From positions 484,870-548,869 of the forward strand of contig VWZL01002220.1 of NCBI GenBank assembly GCA_013396915.1: DNA of 64,000 bases, in the 5' to 3' direction. Made by a program: the position numbers and the translations under genes. The notes beneath the pieces are model-generated. The model had not been told where the DNA came from. It was given only the letters and a program-made list of their open reading frames with translations, and made no database searches. Below are positions 12,064 to 23,908 of this stretch, one piece after another (within the stretch, counting starts at the first letter, position 1; every line of letters begins with the position of its first letter). Source of the stretch: Stercorarius parasiticus (lineage: Eukaryota > Chordata > Aves > Charadriiformes > Stercorariidae).

Positions 12064-12784
12064 ATAGACTCATAGAACAGTTTGGGTTGGAAGGGACCTT
12101 TAAAGGTCATCCAGTCCAACCCCCCTGCAATGAGCAGGGACATCTTCAACTAGGTCTGGTGACTGAGAGCCCCATCCAACCTGACCTTGAACGTTTCTAG
12201 GGATGGGGCATCTACCACATCTCTGGGCAACCTGTGCCAGTGTTGCACTATCCTCATTGTAAAAAATTTCTTCCTTCTATCTAGTCTAAATCTTCCCTCT
12301 TTTAGTTTAAAACCATTACCCCTTGTCCTATCACAACAGGCCCTGCTGAAAGATTTGTCCCCATCTTTCTTATAAGCCCCCCTTTAACTACTGAAAGTCC
12401 ACAATAAGGTCTCCCTGGAGCCTTCTCTTCTCCAGGGTGAACAACCCCAACCCTCTCAGCCTGTCCTCATAGGAGAGGTGCTCCAGCCCTCCGATCGTTT
12501 TTCTGTCCCTCCTCTGGACGGGTTCCAACAGATCCATGTCCTTATGTTGGGTGCTCCAGAGCTGGATGCAGTACTCCAGCTGGGGTTCTCACCAGAGCGG
12601 AGTAGAGGGGGAGAATCACTTCTCTGGATCTGCTGGCCCCGCTTCTTTTGATGCAGCCCAGGATGTGATTGGCCTTCTGGGCTGCGAGCGCACATTATTG
12701 GCTCACGTCCAGCTTTTCATCCACCAGTACCCCCAAGTCCTTCTCGGCAGGGCTGCTCTCAATCCCTTCATCCCCCAGCCTTAG
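12064..12784 (-). mobile_element. CR1 LINE, about 0.72 kb, 5'-truncated
   Basis: This is the longest avian-type CR1 copy here. On the plus strand it begins ACTCATAGAACAG and continues through the 3' UTR (12,070-12,185). The ORF2 tail follows as minus-strand blocks: EHLSYED-type near 12,470, [12 protein letters not shown] near 12,420, and the LEYC(V/I)[17 protein letters not shown] block near 12,540-12,590. It ends near 12,784 in the region just after the reverse-transcriptase core. Frameshifts and stops break the frame, so it is inactive. Confidence 0.93.
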
Positions 12785-15700
12785 TCTGACAGAGAAACAG
12801 CAAAAACCAGGTTATATCAGAACCCAAAACTATGCAGAAATCTGTATCTTTGCTGCACAAGGTGATGGAAAGTTCATGCCTGCTTCATTACCTGGGAGAG
12901 CAGTCCACTAATCCTCTAGCTTGCAACTCCATAGCACTGCCACTGATCTTCAGGTGTGAGTGCCACATGCTATCTCAGGACTCCCGTCTGTGCATACTCG
13001 CCTCTACCTTGCTTTCTTAACTATGTTTTCACCATTACCAGCTCTCAAATTATCCCTAAAGTGTCCCAGGATGCTGATTTTGAAGAATGGCACAGCTGGA
13101 GGGATAAAATGTGTTGCTGTTAAAGAGCTACCTTTAAAACCCTTTAAGTCAAGTTAAACAGAAGCACTTTTATACATAATTCAAAGTCAGACAACAGAGT
13201 GGAAGAAGCTTTAAAAAAATGCATGTGTGCAGAAGTGCAAGGCAATAGCTCCACACTTACTGGTCACTTTGATTAGCTTTAACATTCTTCTTTACCCTAC
13301 ACGTTTCAGCCAGGAGACTCATAACCAGCCTTGCTGAGGGCTGGCATCCACTTGCCTTTTGTCAAACTCCAGAAGTGTCAGGTCTCACGTTCTCTTTGTA
13401 GTCCAGACATGGATCTGGACTCTGCAGTCAGGTCTATCTCTTTGGAGTTAGACAAGTGCCTGTCATTCCCAGCAGTTGCTCGGTCCCCAACTCAGCCAGG
13501 AAAGAGTCACGACTCCCTCGTTACTTCCTGACAAAACTGTTATCTATTCCCTCTAGCTTTGGAAATGCTACTCTGCTTTGAGTGTTGAGCTGGTGTAGTT
13601 CTCCACTTGGTCTAGACAGTAAGTAAAGACAGTTCACTGGGATTTCTGTGCTTGACTAAACCACTGGCGAATCATGAATCCACTGAGAATACTCCTATTC
13701 AACGGGTAGTCTAGAGAAGGAAGCCTTTTCGTCCACTGATCCTTATTTTTCATACATATACATTAACCATCATACAGTACACAGCAATACAAATACAACT
13801 TCATATGGTAGAATAAAATCCATGCAACCAAAATCATGCAGCTGGATCTGCATTGCTCAAATTGTTACCTATTTTTATTCATTCAGAATAAGACTAATAG
13901 ATCTAAAAAGAAATAGTACGTATAATATTTCCTGTATTCATTGCTTTACATTTGTGAAACAGGCAGACTGAATGTGCTAACTAAGAGATACAGGGGCAAT
14001 CTTCATCATGGAAGCTTTGGGAGGAGAGGTGGGGAGAGAGTAAAGAAATTCCTTGTTCCTCAGTATTGTGTGGCAGCGCTCACACGCAAAGAGGAGGAAA
14101 GCTTTCTTCCAGAGATGAGACATTCTGCTTTGAGATGAATCAGAAAGGGGTTCTCAGCCTTTGTCCTGTACTCTTCCATGCCGAAGTGGGTCTGAGTGTG
14201 GGGAAGGGAGGTCTGTGGCAGACGCAAGAGCTGTCATGACAAAATCATCCCATCTGAACTCAATAGCGGCAGATAAATTTCCAACTAAATCTTGGAGAAA
14301 ATGAGGTACAGAGTAGCTGCTGTTGAATTCAGTCAGGGAGCATATATATTGTTAAGTGTAATCTTAATGATGCCATTGTCATTTTATCTTTTGTAACTTT
14401 ATTCCATGTCTGAAAACCTATGTTTCTCAAACAACTTCCTTTTAATCTGTAATCTTGTCTAGCAATAAATCTGGCTAGTCATCTGACATACAGCAAAGCA
14501 TTCCTTACCCCCACTTGTTACAAATCTTAAAACTCTGGCACTGGACACCTTGAAAAATTGCTGAGTTATCCAGTACATTATGTTTCTCTTATCTAAAGAG
14601 CAGTAGGATAAATCCCCATAGATGTTCCATGGCCGTTTATCACAAGATTAAGGAGAGGAAGAAATGTCTTCTTGGGACCAGTGACGAGTTGTGGAATTCT
14701 CTGACTGGCAGTAAAAAGCTGGGAGTATGACTGGTGGGCTCCTTAATGCCTTTTAACTGAAACCAGACATGACAGTAACCTGCAACTTTGGGGTAATAGT
14801 GCATTTGGGTTTAACAGTGCACTCAATCTCACCTTTGAGGAATACTGCAAGAGTCATAATGTCACCTTTGATCTCTATACGTGTTCTTTCTCTCCAATGC
14901 TTTATTTATTATGACTACAAAATCTTTTGATTTTGTCCAGTCCTCTTCTGTACATTATCAGAGAGATTTGCCCAGCTGGGGACCAAATTTCAAGTGGAAA
15001 TTTTAAGGGCCACAGTAGTATAAGGTCAAAGGTCTATCCATTCAAACATTGTTGATCTGGCGTGCCAGTTTTTGCAGTCAGTAGTGATGACAGAGTGTTA
15101 TGCCAGGTTCATATTTCAGTGCCCCTGACTGCACAACCTGCACGGCCACGTACCTGTTGTCAGCTGGGCGCACAGTGTGCATTCTTGGGAAGAGCCAAAC
15201 TCATGCGTCTGGAGCCACAGAAAGAAGCCAAAAGGGCTTTCCATTCTTATTGATAGAAAAGCAGTGTTAGTAAGAACCTGTGCAGAATGTGAGGGTTGAA
15301 AGAAATAAAAAAGAATATATTTTCTATCTTTTGGTAAAGAAAAAAGAATAAATGACGTTTTAAAGAATCATTCAGGATGTTATCTGAAAATAATGACTTG
15401 GAAAACAACATATTGCAGCCAGACTACAGACACACACCAAAGCCAAAAGAGGAAATATTTTATCAGTGAGTAAAACATTTTGGAATTCATTGATAGCACT
15501 CAGATTTTGCTAGCTGCTTCACCCTCCTCTAAACTATGATAGAAGATCTATGGAAGATAAAAAGTCTGTAGTGAAGAATTCATGTTCTAGAAGAGCATGA
15601 TACAGACAGGGAAGAGTGACAACATTTCCCTGAATGTACCTCTGCCCATGAATCAAACTCTGAGTAGGTGCAAGCAACAGATGGCTTATACAATTTTGTT

Positions 15701-16879
15701 ACCTTTTTTTAGTATCAATGCTTATAGGTTTTTTCTGATCTCTCTTTGATTGCATTTAACCCTGGCCAGTCCTTTCTTTTTGTCTCTGTACAGTCCTTAA
15801 ATTAAACCATCCCTTTCTTTAATTTTATTTAAAACTATGCCTATTAATAAAGAACCCTCGTTCAGTTCAGCTCTTGCTTTTCTTATTTTTTTTCCACCTA
15901 ATACGTGATTATTTTAACTTTTTGTCTCATGTTTGTATTCACCATTTGGTTTTGTAATTATCAGCTAGAGAAACAGCTACTCCCACTGAGCCAATGGAAG
16001 GCTTGATTTGTATCACTGGAAAGACACCATGTGCTTAAATCAGGGAAAATACTGAAAACTGGTGGCTGGCAGAGGGGAATGGAGTTGTGATGAACAGAAT
16101 GAATTTGTTCCAATGAAGACAAATAATAAGAGATGACTTAAAGTGTGGACAATCTGATAGTTATTGGCTCTGGGAGAGATCTGGACCTCTGTACCCCAAG
16201 GAGCTGAATGTGATGGTTATTATGTGTCATACAACAGAAAATATCAGTAAAAGTGTGATCAAGAGAAGACTTGTCACTGTCAGGAAGTCCCAATTATAGC
16301 AAAAAAGCTGCCCCTTCTTGTATAGTGTTCTAGGGTATAGAGTTTAATCCTAAACCAAGTTTTAAATACATAAATCTATTGTAGTCCTATAGAGTTCAGT
16401 GGTGAAACTCTCGCTCACTTGCATGGTACAAAGCAGGCTCCTCAGGTAAGAATATGTCTGAGTCTTCTTTGGGCACAAACAAGAAAATATGTACCACAGC
16501 TGGAAATGTCAGGCATATGGGTTTGGTTTTTTTGAGATTAGATCAGCAAATTTATACTATGGCTGGCCTACTGAAGCGTTCATATCACTCATTAATAATC
16601 CTTATCACAGCCAAAGTCTGGTATCACATGGCTTGTAGTTGAGATGGAAAAGATGGTTCTACACTTCAGCCTGCAGAAAAGACCACGCAAGCAAGCTGGG
16701 TTTTGATATTCAGTTACTAGCAATCCAGCTGCAGATATCAATGGATAATTGAAATGGATATATTTAGGTGCAGTGTGGAGGGGGAAATCTGAGGTAAGGT
16801 TGTTTATATGAATGTGGCCTTTAAATGTGAAAATGCAGTAAATTAGAGAGGCTAGATCAGTCACAAAGCCTTGAAAGCA
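12785..16879. other. Unique AT-rich non-coding sequence
   Basis: No gene, RNA gene or known repeat is recognised. Open frames are short. A minus-strand donor-like site (CCA|GTAAGTG) sits near 13,255 without a good acceptor partner. Confidence 0.5.
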
Positions 16880-17710
16880 CTCTGAGCAGCTTATGTTTGT
16901 TGTCAAATACAAGGAGAAGAATGGCATAGTCAAAACAATGAGCTAAGAAAACGAACTTTGCAGCTGACAGGCTAGAAGCAATGCAAGATGGTATTTGTCA
17001 AAGCCTGAAAAAAGAATATTGTGGGAAGTAATGAGATAGTGAGTGATGCGGTTATAAGTTTCAGCTGTGAAAAAGTGTTACGCAGAGAGAATTGCAAGGT
17101 AGACAAGGATAAGGAGGTCGAATCTAAGATGATTCCCAATCGTAAGTCTTTGTGGCGTTTCCCACAGTGGTAAAGCTGAAGGTAAAAAAGGAAGAAAAAC
17201 AGGATTTTGCTTTGGACACGTTGCACTTAAGCTTAAAGTCTTAAGTCGGAGCACTAAGAGGAAATGTCAGTGCAACAGGCAATTAGTTTAATTTAAGTTA
17301 AATATGAGATGTCTATGGATGTGTAATAAATCTATTGGTCACTGACCTAGAGAGGATAGATGATTTTTTGTTTACCAGTATGGCCTATTTACAGACAAAA
17401 AGCATAGAGGGAGTAAGACTGCAAAGTTTCCGATGAGTGCTGGGTCATGGAGAAGATGATTAAGTACCTTCAAGAGCTCTGCTACAGGAGCAATTGCAGA
17501 GGGAGGAGGTTAACTGGGAGGAGATCAAGTTACAGACACCAAGTGAGAATATTCTGCTGCTGATGAGAAGACAATAATAGGATGGGTTAAATACTAGTTT
17601 TGCCATTTGACGGAGAAAATGATTAGAGGCTGTCTTGAGAGGATTTTGAGTGGAGTACAAAAGGCACAAATTAAGTTGTAGGGAAGAGGAATCTGCACTG
17701 TTGACAGCAC
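16880..17710 (-). mobile_element. Ancient L2-type LINE relic (reverse transcriptase and C-terminal region)
   Basis: Minus-strand translation shows decayed but ordered L2/CR1-clade blocks. ADSSSLQ...LLYSTQNPLKTASNH (about 17,620-17,705) aligns with the LLILLDLSAAFDTV-H motif A region. The SRIFSLGV block (about 17,535-17,570) aligns with the D-RSFSV block. VSDQ*IYYTSID (about 17,311-17,350) aligns with YADD-QIYIS, so the catalytic YADD is lost. FKLKCNVSKAKS (about 17,204-17,240) aligns with HLKLNMSKTE. LGIILDSTSLSL (about 17,112-17,142) aligns with the LGVILDSSLSF block. The order is correct over about 0.8 kb. Two of the open frames here (16,972-17,226 and 17,460-17,762) are remnants of this ORF2. 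Exact ends are uncertain. Confidence 0.65.
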
Positions 17711-19402
17711 TGGAAGATGGACCACTGGTGATGAAAATGTTGCCGTGAAGAGTGAATTTCACTAAGATGAAAGAGACTAAAGCATGGAGGCAACAGCACT
17801 TTTATCTGTCTTGTCTCTGTTGCACATATGCTTGTTCAGCAAAGGTTTCTTTCCTTATGCATGTATGTCTTTTAAATGGAGATCTTAGATACTGCTGTAG
17901 CACACCTAATAGTAAGGCTATGAAAAATCTGTTTCATACCTCAAGAAACTGTCATCTAGCTTATATCCATATGTGCTGTCATCTGCATGGTGTAGTCTCA
18001 AAATTAAAAAATTACAAAGACATTTCAATGTTTTTTCAAAATAAATATTTAATCTCTCAAGTTCTCTTATATCATTTCACCAGTGACATCTTCCAGATGT
18101 GATCTTAATGATTGGTGATGGACATATAGTAGTAGCACCATAGTATCAAAGGTGTGGAACTTCAAATGATACCAGACCTGTGAGGCAATACTACTGTGGA
18201 TGTTGCTATCTACAATGACATCCTTGTGCCCGGTTCTGCACTGGCAGAACTTTTTCCTACCTTTGCCACTCTCCTACCCTGTCAGAGCTATGTCATCAGT
18301 ATCTGCAAGGTCTCTCTGCTCCATGAGGCTATGAGCAGACTGCAAACTGGTCATGCTTCCCTTTGCTCCCTGTCTGACAGCACACCTACCTCTCTGCTGC
18401 AGAGAGCCAGAGACTTTGCGGGGGAGCAGCGTGCAGAAGGGGAGCAGCTTGTGCTGGGAAAGGGAATGCCATGGGGATGGGAGAAGCAGGCTCAATCCTC
18501 CTGCTCATGACTTTCAGCGTAGGTTTGAAGGCCTGAGGGAACAGTAGTTCCTCCTCCTTCCCCAGCGAGTTCAGATTGGCAGGGAAGCTGTCTAAAACCC
18601 TATTGATCACTCATTCAGAAAGTTCAATAGTGTCAGGAAAGTTGCAATACCTTTTTCTTCTCTTTGTATTGAAGTCATGAAAGAATGAAATGTTTTTCTG
18701 CTCTGAGAAGAGTCCTAGCTCAGTGATTCTCAGCTTCTTTTTTTTTGATGTGTGTGGATACACTATGAATTTTCTAGTTTGTGTATACTGAGTTTAAACC
18801 TATTGGCAACAAGCTAGCCTTTCTTAAGTATTTCTTTGTGAAGTCCTTAGAAGTAATCACCACAGCTACAGGGATCTACAGCTTGGAGGCTGAATAGCAC
18901 TACCCTGTACAAAAAGGTGGCATTCCTCTTGCAGCTCCTGCCTACAGAGGAGGTGAACATACTGTTAAGCTTTCTCTTTGGGGATGACGTGCATTGCCTG
19001 CCAGCTACATCTACGGGGACTGGCAACACAGACCTACAGCATGATCACCTGGACCACAGCGTCAGGGGACTCAAGAAAGGTGAAAAGGGCATCCCATGGT
19101 ACCTATTCCTGTAAAGTCCCTGGGGAGGACTGCAACCTGGACTGCTGTTGTGCCTGACTGTTCACAGGGATGAGAGCAGGATTCCTTATGTACACTCTTC
19201 ACCACCATTTCTAAACACAATCTGGCATCCTGTCTGGTATCCAAGTGTGCTGCGAGTACATAAGGAGGTGCAATGAAGTGAATTGGAAACTGGACATCAG
19301 CTCCATATGCTATGTTAACTCTGACCCAAACTGAACTACAAAGAGCAACTGGCATCCTAAATCAATCTGTTGACCTTTTAATAACCAATTCCCTGCACAT
19401 AT
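17711..19402. other. Unique non-coding sequence with GC-richer patches
   Basis: GC-richer blocks lie at 18,200-18,540 and 18,880-19,150. Open frames there (up to 104 codons) begin at GTG or TTG and match nothing I know. An acceptor-like tract ending CTCTGCTGCAG lies near 18,400. No gene can be supported. Confidence 0.45.
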
Positions 19403-19546
19403 ATCCCTGGAAACATTCAAGGTCAGGTTGGATGGGGCTCTGAGAAACCTGATTTAGTTGAAGATGTTCCTGCTCATTGCAGGGCGGTTGGACTAGATGA
19501 CCTTTAAAGGTCCCTTCCAACCCAAACTATTCTATGATTCTGTGAT
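19403..19546 (+). mobile_element. CR1 LINE 3' end (short)
   Basis: Plus-strand reading gives the very end of ORF2 ([17 protein letters not shown] then a stop), followed by the CR1 3' UTR and the terminal repeat TATTCTATGATTCTGTGATT. It is strongly 5' truncated, about 145 bp. It faces the next CR1 tail to tail. Confidence 0.93.
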
Positions 19547-19912
19547 TTTACATCTCTCCAGAAGCACTTCTACGAAGACATGAATGGCCCAATCCTGTTT
19601 CTGATTTAAATGAACAGGACCTTTTGTGTGTCTGTTCCACTGGAACAAACCAAATTTACAGATTAATATTTAAAGCATCATTAACAAAGATGGTAGAAGT
19701 ATAAACCAGATTTAGAGGGATTACAATACTGTTTTTGAGGAACCTGTCTTTCAGGCCAAATATTTTACAAGTATGGATTTTGAATTACTGAATTGTCTGA
19801 TCCTATGGGTGCTCCTGTCCCTCGGACCCTGTGTTTCTGGATCTAGACACAAGACTTTACACTGGGGCTTTTTTTTTTTTTTCTTTCACTGTGATTTTTC
19901 ATTTAAAAAGTG
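19547..19912. other. Spacer between two tail-to-tail CR1 copies
   Basis: About 366 bp of unique sequence with a T14 run at 19,869-19,882. It would form the loop if the flanking CR1 copies paired in a transcript. Confidence 0.6.
19869..19882. repeat. Poly-T run
   Basis: Fourteen T residues, a simple tract between two CR1 copies. Confidence 0.85.
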
Positions 19913-20278
19913 ATTCATAGAATCATAGAATGGTTTGGGTTGGAAGGCATCTTAAAGATCATCTAGTTCCAGCCCCCCCTGCCATGGGCAGGGACACCTC
20001 CTGCTAGACCAGGCTGCTCAAAGCCCCATCCAGCCTGGCCTTGAACACTTCCAGGGATGGGGCATCCACAACTTTCTGGGCAACCTGTTCCAGTGTCAGC
20101 TAGTATTTAATCTAAACCTCCCCTCTTTCAGTTTAAAACTGTTCCCCCTCATCCTATCGCTCCACTCCCTGATAAAGAGTCCCTCCCCATCTTTCCTGTG
20201 GGCCCCCTTTAGGTACTGGAAGGCTGCTATAAGGTATCCCCGGAGCCTTCTCTTCTCCAGGCTGAACAACCCCAACTA
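19913..20278 (-). mobile_element. CR1 LINE 3' end with internal deletion
   Basis: On the plus strand it begins TTCATAGAATCATAGAATGG and runs through the antisense 3' UTR and ORF2 tail to GGCTGAACAACCCCAAC. Near 20,099 the usual stretch between TTCCAGTGTC and AATCTAAACCT is shortened by roughly 40 bp, so the ORF2 tail is broken. It is inverted relative to the CR1 366 bp upstream. Confidence 0.94.
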
Positions 20279-21649
20279 TGACTTGTGTCAGAGCACCCAG
20301 TGAGACATTTCTCTTGGGGATCTTTTTGAAGTACTGCCCTCAGGTGAAGTTGACTCCCCTAAAATCAAGATGCCACAATGGATGATGTGAGTTCCTGTTT
20401 CAGCAGAAAGTCATCTGAGTCAGTTTAAATCACCAAGGAAGGTTATTCTTAAACCAGTTCTGTAGGAGGACACCTGCCCAGGCCCCAGGGGTATGTGCTT
20501 AGGCTCATTTTTAATTTAAATTGTTTTGAAGGAGAGCTAATCAGAACCTGAAAATATTTGGTGTTGATTAAATTTAGAATTCATGGATAATTAGCTGGGG
20601 AAAAAAAAAGCTAGCTGCAGATGCTGAATTCAGCATGTGTCAGTAGAGCTCCAAAGGCACATCCTTCCTATAGAGAGCTGCTTTTCTGGCATTGTCACAC
20701 AATATTTTGGGAAGACACTGCCTGAGCACAAAGTATGGTAGATAAAGATAAGACAGAACATCAGGGCTCTCCTTAGAGATATCTCTTATTCCTCTGACCT
20801 TCTGGAGTCACCTTTATAGAGCTATTCAACTTTTCAGAAATCCATTCCCAGGTAGAAAAGAGCAGTTCCTACTGGGAGTTTTGCTGTGCTCCAAGAAACT
20901 TTTGTTGAGCTCCTGAATAGTGGGGAAGTTCCTAATTGCTTTTAACCATCTCTGTCCTCCTCCCCTGCTTTGTTACCTTTTGTCTTCTTTTGGCTCCTGA
21001 GATATTCTGAAGAGCCTCTCGCCTCTCAGAGGAAGCACTGGAGCTTATACAAAGATCTCCACAGACAGTACTGTTTGCAGTGTACATGCTTTATTGATCT
21101 TAACCTGAAGAACCAAGTTACATATTCTCAAGCTCTGCCTCCTGGTACCCTATCTCTTAGCTATTTATATAACTACAAATAAAGAGTCACGGTTCCTATC
21201 TTTGCCCCCACTGTAAATCGTTGTGTTTTTATTTAGATGGGATGCAGTTCTGACCATATCGTAGTCAGCAAGCAGCACTCCAGTGTCTGTTCTAATGGAG
21301 TCTGTAACAACCTCTGTAACAGGTATAGGTGTTGTGGAGGTAACCAGACCCACTTTGAAGCTGCTGAGGCTTCACACTGCTTTGGTCTTCCCTCGGCAAG
21401 CCGCTTCTTTGTCTCGCTGGTGGAAGGGACTTGCAGCATTAGCTTCACCAAAAGAACAAAACAAATACAAGTTTTTTAAATAGGATACATCCATATCCCA
21501 GAGTGAGGTGACACTTAAGAAAGTGAACTATCAATACATTACCACAATAAGCATGAAGAAAAAGGGGTTAAGCCCCTTTTAAGGTGAAGGAAAAGTCTCT
21601 TTGGTTATATGGGCAGAGGGGCAGCAATGACCCCGTCTGCACAATTAGT
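20279..21649. other. Unique non-coding sequence
   Basis: No gene or known repeat is recognised. Open frames are short and unlike known families. Confidence 0.5.
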
Positions 21650-21790
21650 GATGGCACTCCTGGAAAACTGCCTGCACATCAAAAGCACGGTGAAGAACTG
21701 AAGAAAATTCAGACAAGAGCTGCATAAATGGTTTGAGATCTGCAAAAGCAGGCTTTTTAATGAGAAACTAGGGATGCTCGATACATATTC
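21650..21790 (+). mobile_element. Ancient CR1-clade LINE relic (short)
   Basis: Plus-strand reading gives EKIQTRAA*MV*DLQ (about 21,701-21,745), which fits the CR1 ORF2 block EKVQRRATRMI-GLE. QAFNEKLGMLD follows (about 21,747-21,785) and fits the ER-KELNLF block. The preceding CACATCAAAAGCACGGTGAA fits the segment encoding HFKKDV-KLE. Stops break the frame. Only one conserved block is visible, so this is less certain than the longer relics. Confidence 0.5.
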
Positions 21791-23889
21791 AATCACCAGC
21801 TCAAGGCTCATTAGTTGAGTAGGCAGACATTAATTTTGACATCCCAAGGATGAGTGAGTGAAGTCTGGTTTCTTCCGATGTGGAAGTTAGGTGGAGCCTG
21901 AGCTGCAAAAGTGAGCCAGCTTTGGGGTTTGGGCATGCTGCTCCTCCTGCTCCTGGGGGACAGGAGGAATGGGGCTCATGACTGCTGCTCTGGAAAGGTG
22001 CTTTTTCTGACCCCAGCAGTATTTGTTATCCAACAGATCTCAGGAGAGGCAGAAACCTGGTGGTTTTACATGGTCCCAGACAAGTAAATGCTACTGTCTG
22101 TGATGCTGGTGCCTTTTTGGTGACCTTCTCTGTGATGCCCTCAGAAACCACTTAATCTATCTGACTCTAAGGGGACATCCCCACAACTCTGAAGGGGACC
22201 AGGGTGGTAACTAGGTCTCCCAAAACAGAGCTGGAACATGGCCAGGGCATACCCAGCAGAGCAGGCCAGCAGCGTACCCTGAAGAGTGAGCTACTTCTGT
22301 GGCGTATACTTACTTTTTCCTCCCTTGGGACACAGTTCTATCTCTTATAAGAAATTTCTCCTTTGAAATATTCTAGGGAGCCCAGGCATATCTAATCTTT
22401 CTTCCTGAAACTTATTCTTTTGCTTCATTATCTATGAGACCATCTGATCATTCTTCTCAATTACAATAAGTGTTTTTACTTCAGCTCCTTGGAGATGCAA
22501 ATGTCTCTTGCTAGAGCAAAGTCCTTGACTAGCTAATTAATAACTCCTTGCTTCTATGAGTGGGGAAAGCTCTCCCCATTCCTTCTCCCTTTTTGACTCT
22601 GACATGGCAAAATGTATCTTAAACTTACTTTATATTCTCTAGCACTAGGTATAGGACAAACATGTCTGATACAAAGCAGGCACAATGGTGATTAATCACT
22701 TTGAGGTGATGGGACCCCAACAAGCTTCTACTAAGCATGTGCAGCAGTCTCCCATTGCACAGTTGCATCCAAGGAGGACAGCGAGCGGTGATGGTGTCAA
22801 GAGATTTTGATATTTCAGTGACTCTGTGAAGGCAGACAATTAGCTATTGTTGTGGCACCATAAGCAGAGTGGAAAATTCAGAAATAAGTTTATATCATTA
22901 TGTAAACCATAACTGGTCTCAGCAAACAGCATTATAGCATCTTACAAGGCTTTTTTAGCTGACACAATTCCAGGCAAGTATAGAAGCAGCTACTAATCTA
23001 AAAAAGCTTTGGTGTAAACTGTGTACTTTATGTCAGATCTTTTATTCTTGTCTCCTATGGAGGTGTTTTTCAGAATTAGCAGGCATGCAATTCAGTAAAT
23101 GTGTTACTGGAACTATCACACTGAATGGTGCTTATTGTTAATACAGTTGCTGAAGTTTTTTTGCACTGGGAGTTTAGTGACATCGTTAAGAGCTTTGTAC
23201 CGTCATCTATGTGCTGTTTCTGTCTGCGTGGTATTGTCATAGGGAAGTTTAGCTTATTAAAGGAATATTAAGATGATGGGGTTTTTCCTCCAGATTTTTT
23301 TCTAACATCAATGGATAAAATAGATCTTGTATTAACAAATTGTTAGCATCAGTATTCACCTGTGCTGGTTTTGGATAGCAAATTACCATCACCTCAGGTT
23401 TCTCTGGATCGTTCCTGAGCTGAAGCCTCTTAGCTTATTTCTTTATAGTCTTACCGGCTTCTGCAACATAGGCAGCACAGCAATAGAAATCTTAAAGAAA
23501 GTGGAATATTTGTCTTTGTTCTTCACAAAGAAGCAATTTCTGCATGAACTAGCAGAACTGTGCAGCAAGCTACCTGGAGTCCCCATTTGGTAGCAGGGAC
23601 CACTCCAACTACAGGCAGGGCAGGCAGTGCCAGGGTAGCCAAACAGCTGTGGCCCATCTGCCCCTTTCACCTGTCCTTAAACTTTCCAAAACCAGCTGTC
23701 TGCTGCCACCAAGGAAGGCCTGGTGGTGATTTCATGGGACCTTCTTCCTGCAGCAGCAGCTACTCTCCTGTAACACCAAGCCTGGCTCCTTGTTCTCTGC
23801 TTCTTGCAGAGAGGGTAGTCCCGTGCCCCAGCATCAGAGGGACCAAGTTCTGGGTGCTGAGAAAGTAGAGAAGACACACAGAAAAATCA

Positions 23890-23908
23890 TACACACACCC
23901 ACACACAG
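23890..23908. repeat. CA-rich microsatellite
   Basis: ACACACACCC followed by ACACACA, an imperfect dinucleotide tract. Confidence 0.75.

Noticed and set aside
18847..19360. Possible transposase or retroviral gene fragment in the GC-richer patch
   Set aside because: All three frames were read on both strands and no ordered motif series of a known family could be found.
21597..21613. TCTTTGGTTATATGGGC, resembling the start of miR-9
   Set aside because: The match breaks after 12 bases and no complementary precursor arm is visible next to it.
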